From assembly GCA_020635275.1 (NCBI GenBank), contig JACKAA010000002.1, forward strand, positions 372,001 to 436,000: a DNA stretch of 64,000 nucleotides, written 5' to 3'. A program made the position numbers and the translations under genes. Under the pieces are notes generated by a model that was not told the DNA's origin, made no database searches, and saw nothing but the letters and a program-made list of their open reading frames with translations. This document shows positions 54,798 through 62,876 of the stretch, in pieces. This DNA is from Ignavibacteriales bacterium (lineage in GTDB: Bacteria > Bacteroidota > Ignavibacteria > Ignavibacteriales > Melioribacteraceae). The stretch's first letter is position 1. Every line of letters starts with the position of its first letter.

Positions 54798-55946
54798 TTG
54801 ACCGCAATTAACGAAAATAATAACTCACAATACAAAGTACTTCTTGTTGAAGATGAAGAGTCTGTTGCCAAACTGATGCTTTACAATTTTAAGAAAGCAG
54901 GCTATCAGTATGAGTGGGCTGAAAACGGTCTTGAAGGATATTTACTTGCCAAATCATTTAATCCTGATATAATTGTAAGTGATATAATGATGCCTGAATT
55001 TGACGGTTATGAATTGCGCAAGAAAATTTTAGATGATCCGAAATTAAAACAGATTCCATTTATTTTCCTAACTGCAAAGGGTGATGAAAATGATATTTTG
55101 GAAGGATATGATTTAAATGTAGAAGACTATATTGTTAAAACTTCCGGTACAAGAATTATTTTAGCAAAAATTGCCGCTCTACTTAAAACAGCTCAAAAAG
55201 AAAGGGAAAAAGCCGTCAATGAAGTTCATCAAGCTGCTAATTCTATGGGTGCAAAAGTTGTTCCCGATGAATCACCAAATTTTGAAGGATTCTCAATTAA
55301 TCATTGGCATGTACCTTTCCAAAATGTTCCAGGCGGTGATTTTATTGATTATTTTAAAGTTGATGATGATAATTTAATAGTTGTACTTGGCGATATAATG
55401 GGCAAGAAATGGGGTGCATGGTATTTTGCTGTTGCTTATGCAGGATATGTCAGAAGTGCAATCCGTATGATTTTAGACTCAGATCATGTTGTTTCACCAG
55501 CAACAATATTAAATAAAGTTAACAGTGCAATATATAAAGACGAAAGAATTTCTGATGTTTTTATAACTTTATCTATTATCAGTATAAATAGAAAAACAAA
55601 TACAATTAAGTATTCCGGAGCTGGAGATTTACCTCTTATTCATAAATCTGAATCAGTAAAAAGTATTAAATCCAACGGTATTCTAATTGGATTTGGAGAA
55701 ATTGGGAATTATGAAAATTGTGAAGTACAGCTAAAATCCGGTGAATCTGTATATTTAATTACTGATGGAATTCCCGAGACAAGATGCACAAACGGTGAAT
55801 TCTTTGGCGAAGGCCGATTAAAAGAAATCATCGGAACATTAGAACATTCCGATGATACTTTAGAGAAAATTAAAACAGAATTTATCTCTTCAACAGAAAA
55901 TAAATTTGAAGACGATATTAGTATAATTGCTATTAAAGCAAATTAA
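54798..55946 (+). CDS. Receiver domain fused to a SpoIIE-type PP2C phosphatase
   Basis: A 382-residue RsbU/RsbP-like protein. The receiver domain (about 12-130; VLLVEDEES, phosphoacceptor Asp62 in VSDIMMPE) is joined by a short helix to a PP2C SpoIIE domain (about 170-380) with the metal-binding pattern GGDFIDYF, VLGDIMGKKWGA, LITDGIPET and EDDISIIAIK. Such phosphatases dephosphorylate STAS-domain antagonists, and a STAS domain ends the giant protein three genes upstream. The start is TTG at 54798 with AAAAAGGA before it. It converges on the DUF5777 gene with a four-base overlap of the ends. Confidence 0.92.
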   Translation: MTAINENNNSQYKVLLVEDEESVAKLMLYNFKKAGYQYEWAENGLEGYLLAKSFNPDIIVSDIMMPEFDGYELRKKILDDPKLKQIPFIFLTAKGDENDILEGYDLNVEDYIVKTSGTRIILAKIAALLKTAQKEREKAVNEVHQAANSMGAKVVPDESPNFEGFSINHWHVPFQNVPGGDFIDYFKVDDDNLIVVLGDIMGKKWGAWYFAVAYAGYVRSAIRMILDSDHVVSPATILNKVNSAIYKDERISDVFITLSIISINRKTNTIKYSGAGDLPLIHKSESVKSIKSNGILIGFGEIGNYENCEVQLKSGESVYLITDGIPETRCTNGEFFGEGRLKEIIGTLEHSDDTLEKIKTEFISSTENKFEDDISIIAIKAN

Positions 55947-56812
55947 AAATACCTAATAATACCAAACCCCAGCCTCCATCCTTCACTATTTGTTGTTCTA
56001 TCTGCTCCTACTAAAAATTGTGACGAATTCAATCTCGCATTATTTGTAACAATAATATTAAAAATATGTCCGCCAGTCTCTAATGCAACTCCAAATCCCA
56101 GTGTATTAAATGATTTCGTAGTTTCATCCAATCTAATTTTTCCTTGATATCCGGTAACAATTGCATTGTGCTCTAACCAAATACTCCAAGCTCTGTTAAA
56201 ATAATATTGAATATATGTGCCAAATGTAAATGAGTATTGTTTATCTACAGCATAAATAAAACTGTTGTACAAATATGATGGAACTAATCCTATCCCTAAT
56301 TTTTTGTCAAAAAGCATACCGTTATAAACTAATTGAGCATAAAATTGGAAATTATCAATATCAGCTTTTCCTCTATCAATATTTTGTGGAACTTCTGTAT
56401 TTAGTGCAACTCCGCCTAATACAGAAAATACACTTGGCAGAAATTCATTATCTAATTGAAATAATTTCTGCTTGAATTGTAAGTCATAATTATCTGTTAA
56501 ATTACTTCTCCCAAAGTTGACCATTAGATCATCAGTAATTCCATAACCAAGAGAAAATCTTATTCTAGCTGGACCATCAAATCCGTATAAAGCATCAATG
56601 CCGTCATTAATTGGAGTAGAAAATCTATGTGAAATTTCGTACATCCAGCTACCTTCATCAAGCGATTCGGTTGTCGGAAAGTTTGCAGTCTGCGTTCCGT
56701 GAAATAATTCCAATTTTACTTCTTTTACACTCTCTGTTTGTTTCCACTTTGGTTGAGCAAAACTAAACACCGTAATTAGAAGATAAATAAACACTAATAA
56801 TTTTACTTTCAA
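55943..56812 (-). CDS. DUF5777 family outer-membrane beta-barrel protein
   Basis: A 289-residue exported protein: signal peptide MKVKLLVFIYLLITVFSFAQ, then the LFHGTQTANFPTTESLDEGSWMYEISHRFSTPINDG opening and the repeated strand pattern of the DUF5777 family, ending ...WRLGFGIIRYF as barrels do. The family commonly accompanies YceI and cytochrome/Rieske genes in Bacteroidetes; its transport role is unknown. It overlaps the YceI gene by four bases (ATGA) and is the last gene of a six-gene operon. Confidence 0.82.
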   Translation of the reverse strand: MKVKLLVFIYLLITVFSFAQPKWKQTESVKEVKLELFHGTQTANFPTTESLDEGSWMYEISHRFSTPINDGIDALYGFDGPARIRFSLGYGITDDLMVNFGRSNLTDNYDLQFKQKLFQLDNEFLPSVFSVLGGVALNTEVPQNIDRGKADIDNFQFYAQLVYNGMLFDKKLGIGLVPSYLYNSFIYAVDKQYSFTFGTYIQYYFNRAWSIWLEHNAIVTGYQGKIRLDETTKSFNTLGFGVALETGGHIFNIIVTNNARLNSSQFLVGADRTTNSEGWRLGFGIIRYF

Positions 56813-57402
56813 TTTTTATTCTCCACCATTTTTTCTAGTTGAAAATCTAAATGCAGCTTTATTTCTTCTGCCACTTTAATAAAAGCCATTAAGCTTGGTG
56901 CTTCAATATCATAATCCTTTAGCAAAACAGAGAAATTAGCAATTACATGCATTGTTTCATTTTGCTTTGTGATAACAGCTTTTACTTCCATCTCTTTTTC
57001 ATGGCCATGCAGAAACATTTTGCCTTTTGATACAATATTATATTTTACAGAATTATTTGGATCTTGATCAACACTAATTATTTGTCCGCGAAATGAAGTT
57101 TTAGGATACTTATCAGTATGAAGTACATCTTCCCGCATATCTCTATCTCTTTTACCAATACCAGTTTCGACAGAATTTAGATCAACCTCAAAATATACTT
57201 CATTGTTTTTACCAAAGACTTCTTCACCTTCCCAATAAATGTATCCATCAATTTGATCTGTTATACCATCAAAATCGAGAAGTGTAGTAGATGAAGTAAA
57301 TTTAACTAAATTATCTTTCGATTTTTTGATATGCCATTCTTCTGCTAATGACAAGGACGACATTAAAATTAAAATTGTTAGCGCAATTAAATATTTTTTC
57401 AT
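56809..57402 (-). CDS. YceI family periplasmic protein
   Basis: About 197 residues with signal peptide MKKYLIALTILILMSSLSLAEE and the YceI lipocalin-like pattern (LVKFTSSTTLLDFDGITDQIDGYIYW, EVDLNSVETGIGKRDRDMREDVLHTDKYPKTSFRG, GKMFLHGHEKEMEV). YceI proteins bind long isoprenoids such as polyprenyl quinones. I use the ATG at 57402 rather than the upstream frame extension because it starts the signal peptide. In this operon it may carry a quinone or lipid for the neighbouring Rieske and haem proteins. Confidence 0.9.
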   Translation of the reverse strand: MKKYLIALTILILMSSLSLAEEWHIKKSKDNLVKFTSSTTLLDFDGITDQIDGYIYWEGEEVFGKNNEVYFEVDLNSVETGIGKRDRDMREDVLHTDKYPKTSFRGQIISVDQDPNNSVKYNIVSKGKMFLHGHEKEMEVKAVITKQNETMHVIANFSVLLKDYDIEAPSLMAFIKVAEEIKLHLDFQLEKMVENKN

Positions 57403-57432
57403 TTTATTCCTCTTAGATCTTAATATCATTAT

Positions 57433-57861
57433 CTAATTATTTTGGGCACCGTCATTTATCCATTCCACAAGAGCATCTATTTGTTCCTGAGAAAGCGGTG
57501 ATGAACCAGCCGGCATTCTTGAACCGCTTATTCCGCTACTACCCAGAATTTTTTGAAGTAAATAACTATTATCAGGATCATTAGGTTTTATGTAACTCAT
57601 TCCTGTTGAACTTTGTTTGTTTACAATATTTGTATATGAATTCCCTGATAAATCTGGATTTACTGAACCTGAATGACACCCGCTAAAAGCACATGATTGA
57701 TCAAATATTTCTGTTTGAATTTCTGAAAACTTTGCCGCTACTTTTGTTACTTCTTTTTCGTCTGTAATACTTGGTGTACTTTCAACTATGCTATCGCTGC
57801 AATTTGATAGGATTATTAAAAGCACTAAAATTCCTGAGTACCTAAAAAATGTTTTCAACAT
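57433..57861 (-). CDS. Small cytochrome c lipoprotein with a CX4CH haem site
   Basis: A 142-residue lipoprotein: the N-terminus ends in LLIILSNC (lipobox). The probable haem site is FDQSCAFSGCHSG, with four residues between the cysteines rather than two. The distal part GSRMPAGSSPLSQEQIDALVEWINDGA is the usual C-terminus of class I-type cytochromes, supplying the axial methionine. CX4CH haem sites are known in a few cytochromes but are unusual. It lies between the Rieske and YceI genes in the same direction and is probably a periplasm-facing electron carrier. Confidence 0.75.
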   Translation of the reverse strand: MLKTFFRYSGILVLLIILSNCSDSIVESTPSITDEKEVTKVAAKFSEIQTEIFDQSCAFSGCHSGSVNPDLSGNSYTNIVNKQSSTGMSYIKPNDPDNSYLLQKILGSSGISGSRMPAGSSPLSQEQIDALVEWINDGAQNN

Positions 57862-57949
57862 TAAATTCTTCCTTAATTCATCTAAAAGTTAAAAATAATT
57901 TATCTCCCGAATATCACGTAAATATTTCAAATTTGTGTTTTTTAAAACT

Positions 57950-58444
57950 TTACCCGGTAACAGTAATTATATTACCATCAATGGATGCGCTATAAGTTTT
58001 TAGTGGATCAGTTGCCGGACCATTTAAAACTTTACCTGCTGTATCGAATCTGCTTCCATGACAAGGACATCTTGAAGCACCTCCTTGAAAATTTGGCAGC
58101 GTACATCCTTGATGGGTACAATTTCTTGATAAAGCTGAAACTGTCGTTTCACTGCTTCTTATAATTAACATACCTTTACCATCAAGATTATTTCCTGATA
58201 TTACAATGCTCCCACCTACGTTGGTGAGAGCACTGTTTTCTGAAAGTGAAATATCTATTGTGATTGGACCGTTTTGGTTATTTCCTCCACTTGGTGAAGT
58301 AGGATTAGATTCATCGCTGCAAGCATTAAATTGAGAAATAACAAAGGAACCAACGGTTACAACACCTACACTTTTAACAACGTCCTTTAAAAATTCTCTT
58401 CTTGAGCAATTATCATTTTCGATATTTAATATTTTAGTTTTCAT
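57950..58444 (-). CDS. Rieske [2Fe-2S] protein, Tat-exported
   Basis: About 164 residues. The N-terminus holds a Tat motif CSRREFLKDVVK followed by a hydrophobic stretch and FNAC, a possible lipobox. The Rieske cluster motifs are NCTHQGCTLPNFQGG and SRCPCHGSRFD (CxH and CxxH ligands), with the usual GKVLNGPATDPLKTY after them. There is no cytochrome b next to it, so it is not an ordinary bc1 Rieske. It probably passes electrons among the exported haem proteins of this operon. I start at ATG 58444; GTG 58447 precedes it. Confidence 0.9.
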   Translation of the reverse strand: MKTKILNIENDNCSRREFLKDVVKSVGVVTVGSFVISQFNACSDESNPTSPSGGNNQNGPITIDISLSENSALTNVGGSIVISGNNLDGKGMLIIRSSETTVSALSRNCTHQGCTLPNFQGGASRCPCHGSRFDTAGKVLNGPATDPLKTYSASIDGNIITVTG

Positions 58445-58487
58445 CACTTTCTTTAATTAATTACTTAACAAATTTCTTATAATTGTT

Positions 58488-59876
58488 TTATTTAAGAAGT
58501 AACATTTTTTTAACTTCTGAAAAATTATCTGTCTCAATTTTATAGAAATATGTACCGCTTTGCATTTCATTGGCATCAAAATTTACTTGGTGTAATCCTG
58601 AAGATAATTCACTATTAATTAACGTTGAAATTAACTGTCCAAGTACATTGTATACATTCAGTTTAACATTTGCTTTTTCAACCAAATTAAATGAAATTGT
58701 TGTTGTTGGATTAAATGGATTAGGGTAGTTCTGACTAAGCATATAACTTTGGGGAATACTTTGTACATTTTCATTTTCTATATCAGTAGCAATATCTAAA
58801 GATGGTATAGCAACAGGCCAAACACCAGGAGCAGGAAAGCTTATTCCCTTATTTTTACCGCGCATCATACTATCTTGTCCAAAATAATATAGTGGCCACC
58901 CATTGTATGTTAGTTGTTTTTTTCCAAAAACATCAATAATATTAAATAAAGATGCATCAATTGAAGAAGGAGCAACTATGTTTTCGGTTTCATAAATTGG
59001 CCAAACAGGATTATTACTAAAATCTTCCTTAGTAAATTTATTTTTATTGAATTCATCATTTATAAATGTATATAGTGTTCTACCATAACCATCAACAAAG
59101 TACTTTACAGTTTCCTGTCCTTGTTCATAATTGCTATTATATTCTATTCCATCATGTCCAACAAGTTGATTATTTACAAGCATAACAGAATAATCTGGTT
59201 TAGCAACAAACCATACTCCATTAATATTTTCTCCATTTACATCACCAGGTGAAGTATCATTAAAGAAATAATATAATGGCCAACCTTTGTAAGTTGTTTG
59301 TTTACTACCATCTAATCGCGTTATGGATGCAAAATCATCTTGATTTAATCCATCTCCAGGTAATATATTTTCTTTATAATAAACAGGCCAATTAGTTTCA
59401 CATTGATCAAAACAAACTGAAGCATCAAATGCATCATTAACAAAATAATATAAGGTATAACCACCTAAGTCAGTAAGTATTTCACCATACTCTGAAGTAG
59501 CTAAAATCACATTTTGAGTTGGCGTACTTCCATTGTTACCTGGATTTGTTACTAAATTCGACGAACCTGGAGCTTGAGTATTAGTTTCCCATGTACCATG
59601 GGGATCTTGTAATTCTTCGCCATTTGTAAAACCATCACCATCAGAATCTATCATTGCTATTTCTTCGTTCCAAATTACATTACCTGATCCATCTAAGTAT
59701 TGACTTTCGATAAGCTGACCAAAAGAATTTCGTGGAGTTCCTCCGCCATTTGTATGGCAAGTATTGCAGCTGAACTTATTTCCATTTGGAACTTGACCAA
59801 CCCTGAAATCCCTAGCATTTACATTAAACAAAAATGCAAATAATAGAATTATAAGTATCTGAATAATTTTTTTCAT
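58488..59876 (-). CDS. T9SS-exported haem protein with 'secreted repeat' domains
   Basis: About 462 residues. Signal peptide MKKIIQILIILLFAFLFNVNA, one haem site FSCNTCHTNGGG, a calcium-loop-like DSDGDGFTNGEEL, then two copies of the lipoprotein/secreted-repeat domain (COG4315 type: GYTLYYFVNDAFDASVCFDQCETNWPVY..TYKGWPLYYFFNDTSPGD and GRTLYTFINDEF..TYNGWPLYYFGQD), and a T9SS type A domain at the end. The start at 59876 follows AGAAAGGAAA and opens the signal peptide. Its sorting domain has no repeat insertion, unlike those at 28-44 kb. A c-type haem delivered to the surface by T9SS suggests external electron transfer. Confidence 0.85.
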   Translation of the reverse strand: MKKIIQILIILLFAFLFNVNARDFRVGQVPNGNKFSCNTCHTNGGGTPRNSFGQLIESQYLDGSGNVIWNEEIAMIDSDGDGFTNGEELQDPHGTWETNTQAPGSSNLVTNPGNNGSTPTQNVILATSEYGEILTDLGGYTLYYFVNDAFDASVCFDQCETNWPVYYKENILPGDGLNQDDFASITRLDGSKQTTYKGWPLYYFFNDTSPGDVNGENINGVWFVAKPDYSVMLVNNQLVGHDGIEYNSNYEQGQETVKYFVDGYGRTLYTFINDEFNKNKFTKEDFSNNPVWPIYETENIVAPSSIDASLFNIIDVFGKKQLTYNGWPLYYFGQDSMMRGKNKGISFPAPGVWPVAIPSLDIATDIENENVQSIPQSYMLSQNYPNPFNPTTTISFNLVEKANVKLNVYNVLGQLISTLINSELSSGLHQVNFDANEMQSGTYFYKIETDNFSEVKKMLLLK

Positions 59877-59889
59877 TTTATTTCCTTTC

Positions 59890-60084
59890 TTACGCTTCTT
59901 TTTGTTTTGAAGTTGTTGATAATCCAAATGGTGCATATAGCGGGCACCAGTTAATTGTTGCTGTAAAAATTGGGATGATACCTATTGCACCCCACCAGCT
60001 TTGTGTAAAAACACCAATAGCAATAATAACTGCGCCAACTATTAAGCGTAATGTTTTGTCTGCCTTTCCTACATTTGGTTTCAT
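59890..60084 (-). CDS. DUF2892 (YgaP-like) small membrane protein
   Basis: A 64-residue protein, MKPNVGKADKTLRLIVGAVIIAIGVFTQ, with two hydrophobic segments and WCPLYAPFGLST at the end: the DUF2892 pattern (N-V-G-x-x-D-x-x-x-R, then CPLY.P.G.ST). The family forms a membrane anchor, often with rhodanese partners. It is the first gene of the redox operon, and a Crp/Fnr-type palindrome lies 80 bases upstream. Confidence 0.88.
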   Translation of the reverse strand: MKPNVGKADKTLRLIVGAVIIAIGVFTQSWWGAIGIIPIFTATINWCPLYAPFGLSTTSKQKEA

Positions 60085-60163
60085 AAATCCTCCATTGTTT
60101 TAAGTTTTAATATATGTTTGAACTTTATTCGGAATGAAAAATAAGACTATCCATCTTATTAGT

Positions 60164-60180
60164 ATGTGACATTGTTACAT
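60164..60180. promoter_or_regulatory. Crp/Fnr-type operator upstream of the redox operon
   Basis: ATGTGACATTGTTACAT, a near-perfect 17-base inverted repeat (arms TGTGAC / GTTACA around ATT) shaped like Crp/Fnr family sites. It lies between the 3' end of the Crp/Fnr gene and the start of the six-gene operon (60084 down to 55943). Confidence 0.65.
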
Positions 60181-60193
60181 TAAACGAAAAAAA

Positions 60194-60862
60194 TTAGTTG
60201 ATAACTAAATTTCTATTTTTGAGGGCGTTTAGATTTTGAATTTTAATTGATCCGCGAGAAAGAATAATTATTTTTTGAGTTTCTAATTCCTTCAATATTC
60301 TGCTTACTACTTCTCTAGACGTTCCTATTTCGCTAGCTATGTGCTGATGTGTAATTTTTAAACAATTTCCATTCTCTTCTGCATTGGCAATAAGAAAGTC
60401 AATAACTCTTAATTCGGTTCGATTAAATGTTGTATTTTCCAGTAAGGATAAAACTTGGAGAATTATACTTGACATATAATCTAAAATATATTCTCTCCAA
60501 ATTGAAAATTTACTAACCCAGTTTTTAACAGTATTGGAATCGATTAAAATTACTTCACTTTCCGACTCAGTAAAAGCTATTGCAGGAAATTTTCTACTTG
60601 TAAGTAGGCATGAAATAGTAAGTATGCAGCTTTCACCTTCTTTAATTCTGTAAAGTGTCATTTCTTGCCCACTTTGGCTTAACTTATAAACTCTTACCTG
60701 TCCACTTTTAACAATTGGTAGATAATTGCAAGTATCGCCTTCCATAGCAATAAATTGACCTTTAGGAATTTTTTTAACTATTACATTTTTATCAAATTCA
60801 TTATCAACTTCTGGCGGAGAATTTTGAAAAAATGAAACTAATTGACTTAACTTATTTTCCAT
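60194..60862 (-). CDS. Crp/Fnr family transcription regulator
   Basis: A 222-residue regulator: cNMP-type sensor domain (about 20-140; KGQFIAMEGDTCNYLPIVKSGQVRVYKLSQSGQEMTLYRIKEGESC) and a C-terminal winged HTH (ITHQHIASEIGTSREVVSRILKELETQKII). The GESCILTISCLL stretch is frequent in a Bacteroidetes-type branch of the family. It lacks an Fnr-like N-terminal cysteine cluster, so an oxygen-sensing Fe-S cluster is unlikely; the signal may be NO, haem or redox. It likely controls the adjacent redox operon through the palindrome at 60164. Confidence 0.92.
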   Translation of the reverse strand: MENKLSQLVSFFQNSPPEVDNEFDKNVIVKKIPKGQFIAMEGDTCNYLPIVKSGQVRVYKLSQSGQEMTLYRIKEGESCILTISCLLTSRKFPAIAFTESESEVILIDSNTVKNWVSKFSIWREYILDYMSSIILQVLSLLENTTFNRTELRVIDFLIANAEENGNCLKITHQHIASEIGTSREVVSRILKELETQKIIILSRGSIKIQNLNALKNRNLVIN

Positions 60863-60920
60863 AATTATAAATTAATATATACTTTATTTAATAATTTAAC
60901 ATTTTTTTCTTAATGAGTCT

Positions 60921-60938
60921 ATACAATAAAAATTGTAT
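60921..60938. promoter_or_regulatory. Inverted repeat between divergent crp-type gene and moeA
   Basis: ATACAAT-AAAA-ATTGTAT, seven-base arms with a four-base spacer, 59 bases upstream of the Crp/Fnr gene start. It could be an operator, but its half-site differs from that at 60164 and it lies in very A/T-rich DNA. Confidence 0.3.
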
Positions 60939-61071
60939 TACTAAATATTTACTTTACTATTTGTTTTTAAGCTTATTTGATTTACTTAAATATTTTGCAA
61001 AAGTGTTAAAATCTGGAAATATTAAAGTTGGCGAAAAAATAAAATTAATTTTGTAATTAGGAGAAATTTTT

Positions 61072-62265
61072 GTGTTAAGTTTTCTTGAAGCGTGCACAAT
61101 AATAGAAAATGAAATTCTAAATTTTGAAATTAATTGTGAAAAAGTTTCAATTGAAGATGCAATAAATAGAACTACTGCAGAAAGTTTAATTGCTGATGTG
61201 GATCTTCCATCATTCAATAATTCAGCAGTTGATGGAATAGCAGTAAAATATGAAAATGGCATAACCAATTGGAAAATATCGGATGAAATATCAGCAGGCA
61301 ACTTTAATGATTCTGAATATAAAGATTCTGTTGAAATAATGACCGGAGCAAAACTGCCTGAAATATTTGACACAGTAATACCGCTTGAAGATTACCGCAT
61401 GATTAATGATAGTGCAGTTTTAAATGAAAATGCTAAAATTTGTAAAGGAATGAATGTAAGATATAAAGCCAGCGATGCAAAGGTAAATGAAGTTATAATT
61501 AGTAAAAATACTTTTTTAACGGCTAGAAATATTTCCGGCGCAGTTTCTTGCGGTTCCTCTGAAATAAATGTCTATAAAAAGTTGATATTCGGAATTTTGG
61601 CTACTGGTGATGAATTGATTCCAATTAATGAAACTCCTAAAGATGACAAATTGAGAGTTTCAAATAATTATGGATTATCTGCAGCAGTCACTTTAATACA
61701 TCAGCAAAGTATTAATTTTGGATTTATAAATGATGATTATAATAAACTGAAAAATAAATTAAAAGAAATGCTTAAAAGCGAGTGTGATATTTTAATTACA
61801 ACCGGTGGAGTTTCTGTAGGTAAATATGATTATGTAAAAGAAATATTTAGCGAATTAGGTGTTGATGAAATTTTTTGGAAAGTATATATTAAACCTGGCA
61901 AACCAATATTTTTCGGCAAGTATGAAAACAACGGTATGTCTAAATTAATATTTGCCCTGCCCGGAAATCCAGTATCAAGTTTGGTCAATTTTGATGTATT
62001 GGTTAAACCTTCAATTTTAAAAAAATATAGCCAGCCTCAGCCGTTAAAATTCAAGGCTATTCTTAAAAACGATATTAAAAAGAATGATACCAAAAGACAT
62101 TTTGTTAGTGGAATAATTGATGTTAATAAAAATGAAGTTATAACACATTCCTCACAATCTTCCGGAAATCTTGCCGGATTCAGTAAATCTAACTGTCTTG
62201 TAGAAATTAATGAGAAAACCTTAAATCCAAAAAATGGGGATATTGTTGAATGTATTATGATATAA
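61072..62265 (+). CDS. moeA: Molybdopterin molybdenumtransferase
   Basis: A 397-residue MoeA, which inserts molybdenum into adenylylated molybdopterin. Seen: VDLPSFNNSAVDGIAVKY, IMTGAKLPEIFDTVIPLE, ILATGDELI, ITTGGVSVGKYDYVKEIF, KPGKPIFFGK and FALPGNPVSSLVNFDVLVKP, covering the MoaB/Mog-like and C-terminal domains. The start codon is GTG at 61072 with AGGAGAA nine bases before it. It overlaps mobA by 16 bases. Its presence implies at least one molybdoenzyme elsewhere in the genome. Confidence 0.95.
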   Translation: MLSFLEACTIIENEILNFEINCEKVSIEDAINRTTAESLIADVDLPSFNNSAVDGIAVKYENGITNWKISDEISAGNFNDSEYKDSVEIMTGAKLPEIFDTVIPLEDYRMINDSAVLNENAKICKGMNVRYKASDAKVNEVIISKNTFLTARNISGAVSCGSSEINVYKKLIFGILATGDELIPINETPKDDKLRVSNNYGLSAAVTLIHQQSINFGFINDDYNKLKNKLKEMLKSECDILITTGGVSVGKYDYVKEIFSELGVDEIFWKVYIKPGKPIFFGKYENNGMSKLIFALPGNPVSSLVNFDVLVKPSILKKYSQPQPLKFKAILKNDIKKNDTKRHFVSGIIDVNKNEVITHSSQSSGNLAGFSKSNCLVEINEKTLNPKNGDIVECIMI

Positions 62266-62876
62266 CAGGAATTATACTTGCCGGCGGAAAAAGCACTCGC
62301 ATGGGAGAAAATAAGGCCCTTTTAGAGATTAATGGAATAACTGTAATCGAGCATATTAAAAACTTAATGACCCCTATTTTTAATAAATTAATTTTAATAA
62401 CAAACACTCCTGATGAATATAAATTTTTAGGATTACAGATATTTACTGACATATACGAACAAAAAGGTCCGCTAACTGGTATACATTCGGGATTAGTTAA
62501 TTCTGAAACTGACGATAATTTTATAATTTCATGTGATATTCCTTTGTTGAATAAATCTATAATTAAATTTATCTGCGAGTATAAAACTGAACATCCAATC
62601 ACTGTCTGTAAAGCTGACGGTTTTATTCAACAGTTAGCCGGGAAATATTCAAAATCATTAATTACTTCTGCTGAAGAAATATTAAAATCAAATGAGAATG
62701 AAACTCGAGATGTCAATCAGAAAAAAAGAAAGTGCAGTGTTCTAACAATTTTGGATAAATGCGGAGCTGAAATTATTAATGCAGAGGAATTAATTATTTA
62801 CAAGCAGCATATGTTTTTCAATATGAATCGACCCGAAGATTACAATTGGATTCTTAAAAATGCTGAATTTAGTTAG
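62250..62876 (+). CDS. mobA: Molybdenum cofactor guanylyltransferase
   Basis: A 208-residue nucleotidyltransferase that joins GMP to Mo-molybdopterin to give the bis-MGD type cofactor. Seen: GIILAGGKSTRMGENKALLEI for GTP binding, ITNTPDEY, GPLTGIHSGL, IISCDIPLL with the metal-binding Asp, and the C-terminal MFFNMNRPEDY. It starts inside moeA, so expression is coupled. The end overlaps the convergent DUF4922 gene by eight bases. Confidence 0.93.
   Translation: MYYDITGIILAGGKSTRMGENKALLEINGITVIEHIKNLMTPIFNKLILITNTPDEYKFLGLQIFTDIYEQKGPLTGIHSGLVNSETDDNFIISCDIPLLNKSIIKFICEYKTEHPITVCKADGFIQQLAGKYSKSLITSAEEILKSNENETRDVNQKKRKCSVLTILDKCGAEIINAEELIIYKQHMFFNMNRPEDYNWILKNAEFS

Noticed and set aside
60957..61373. 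Minus-strand 138-codon frame between the Crp/Fnr gene and moeA
   Set aside because: Antisense to the clear MoeA N-terminus and without any family resemblance.
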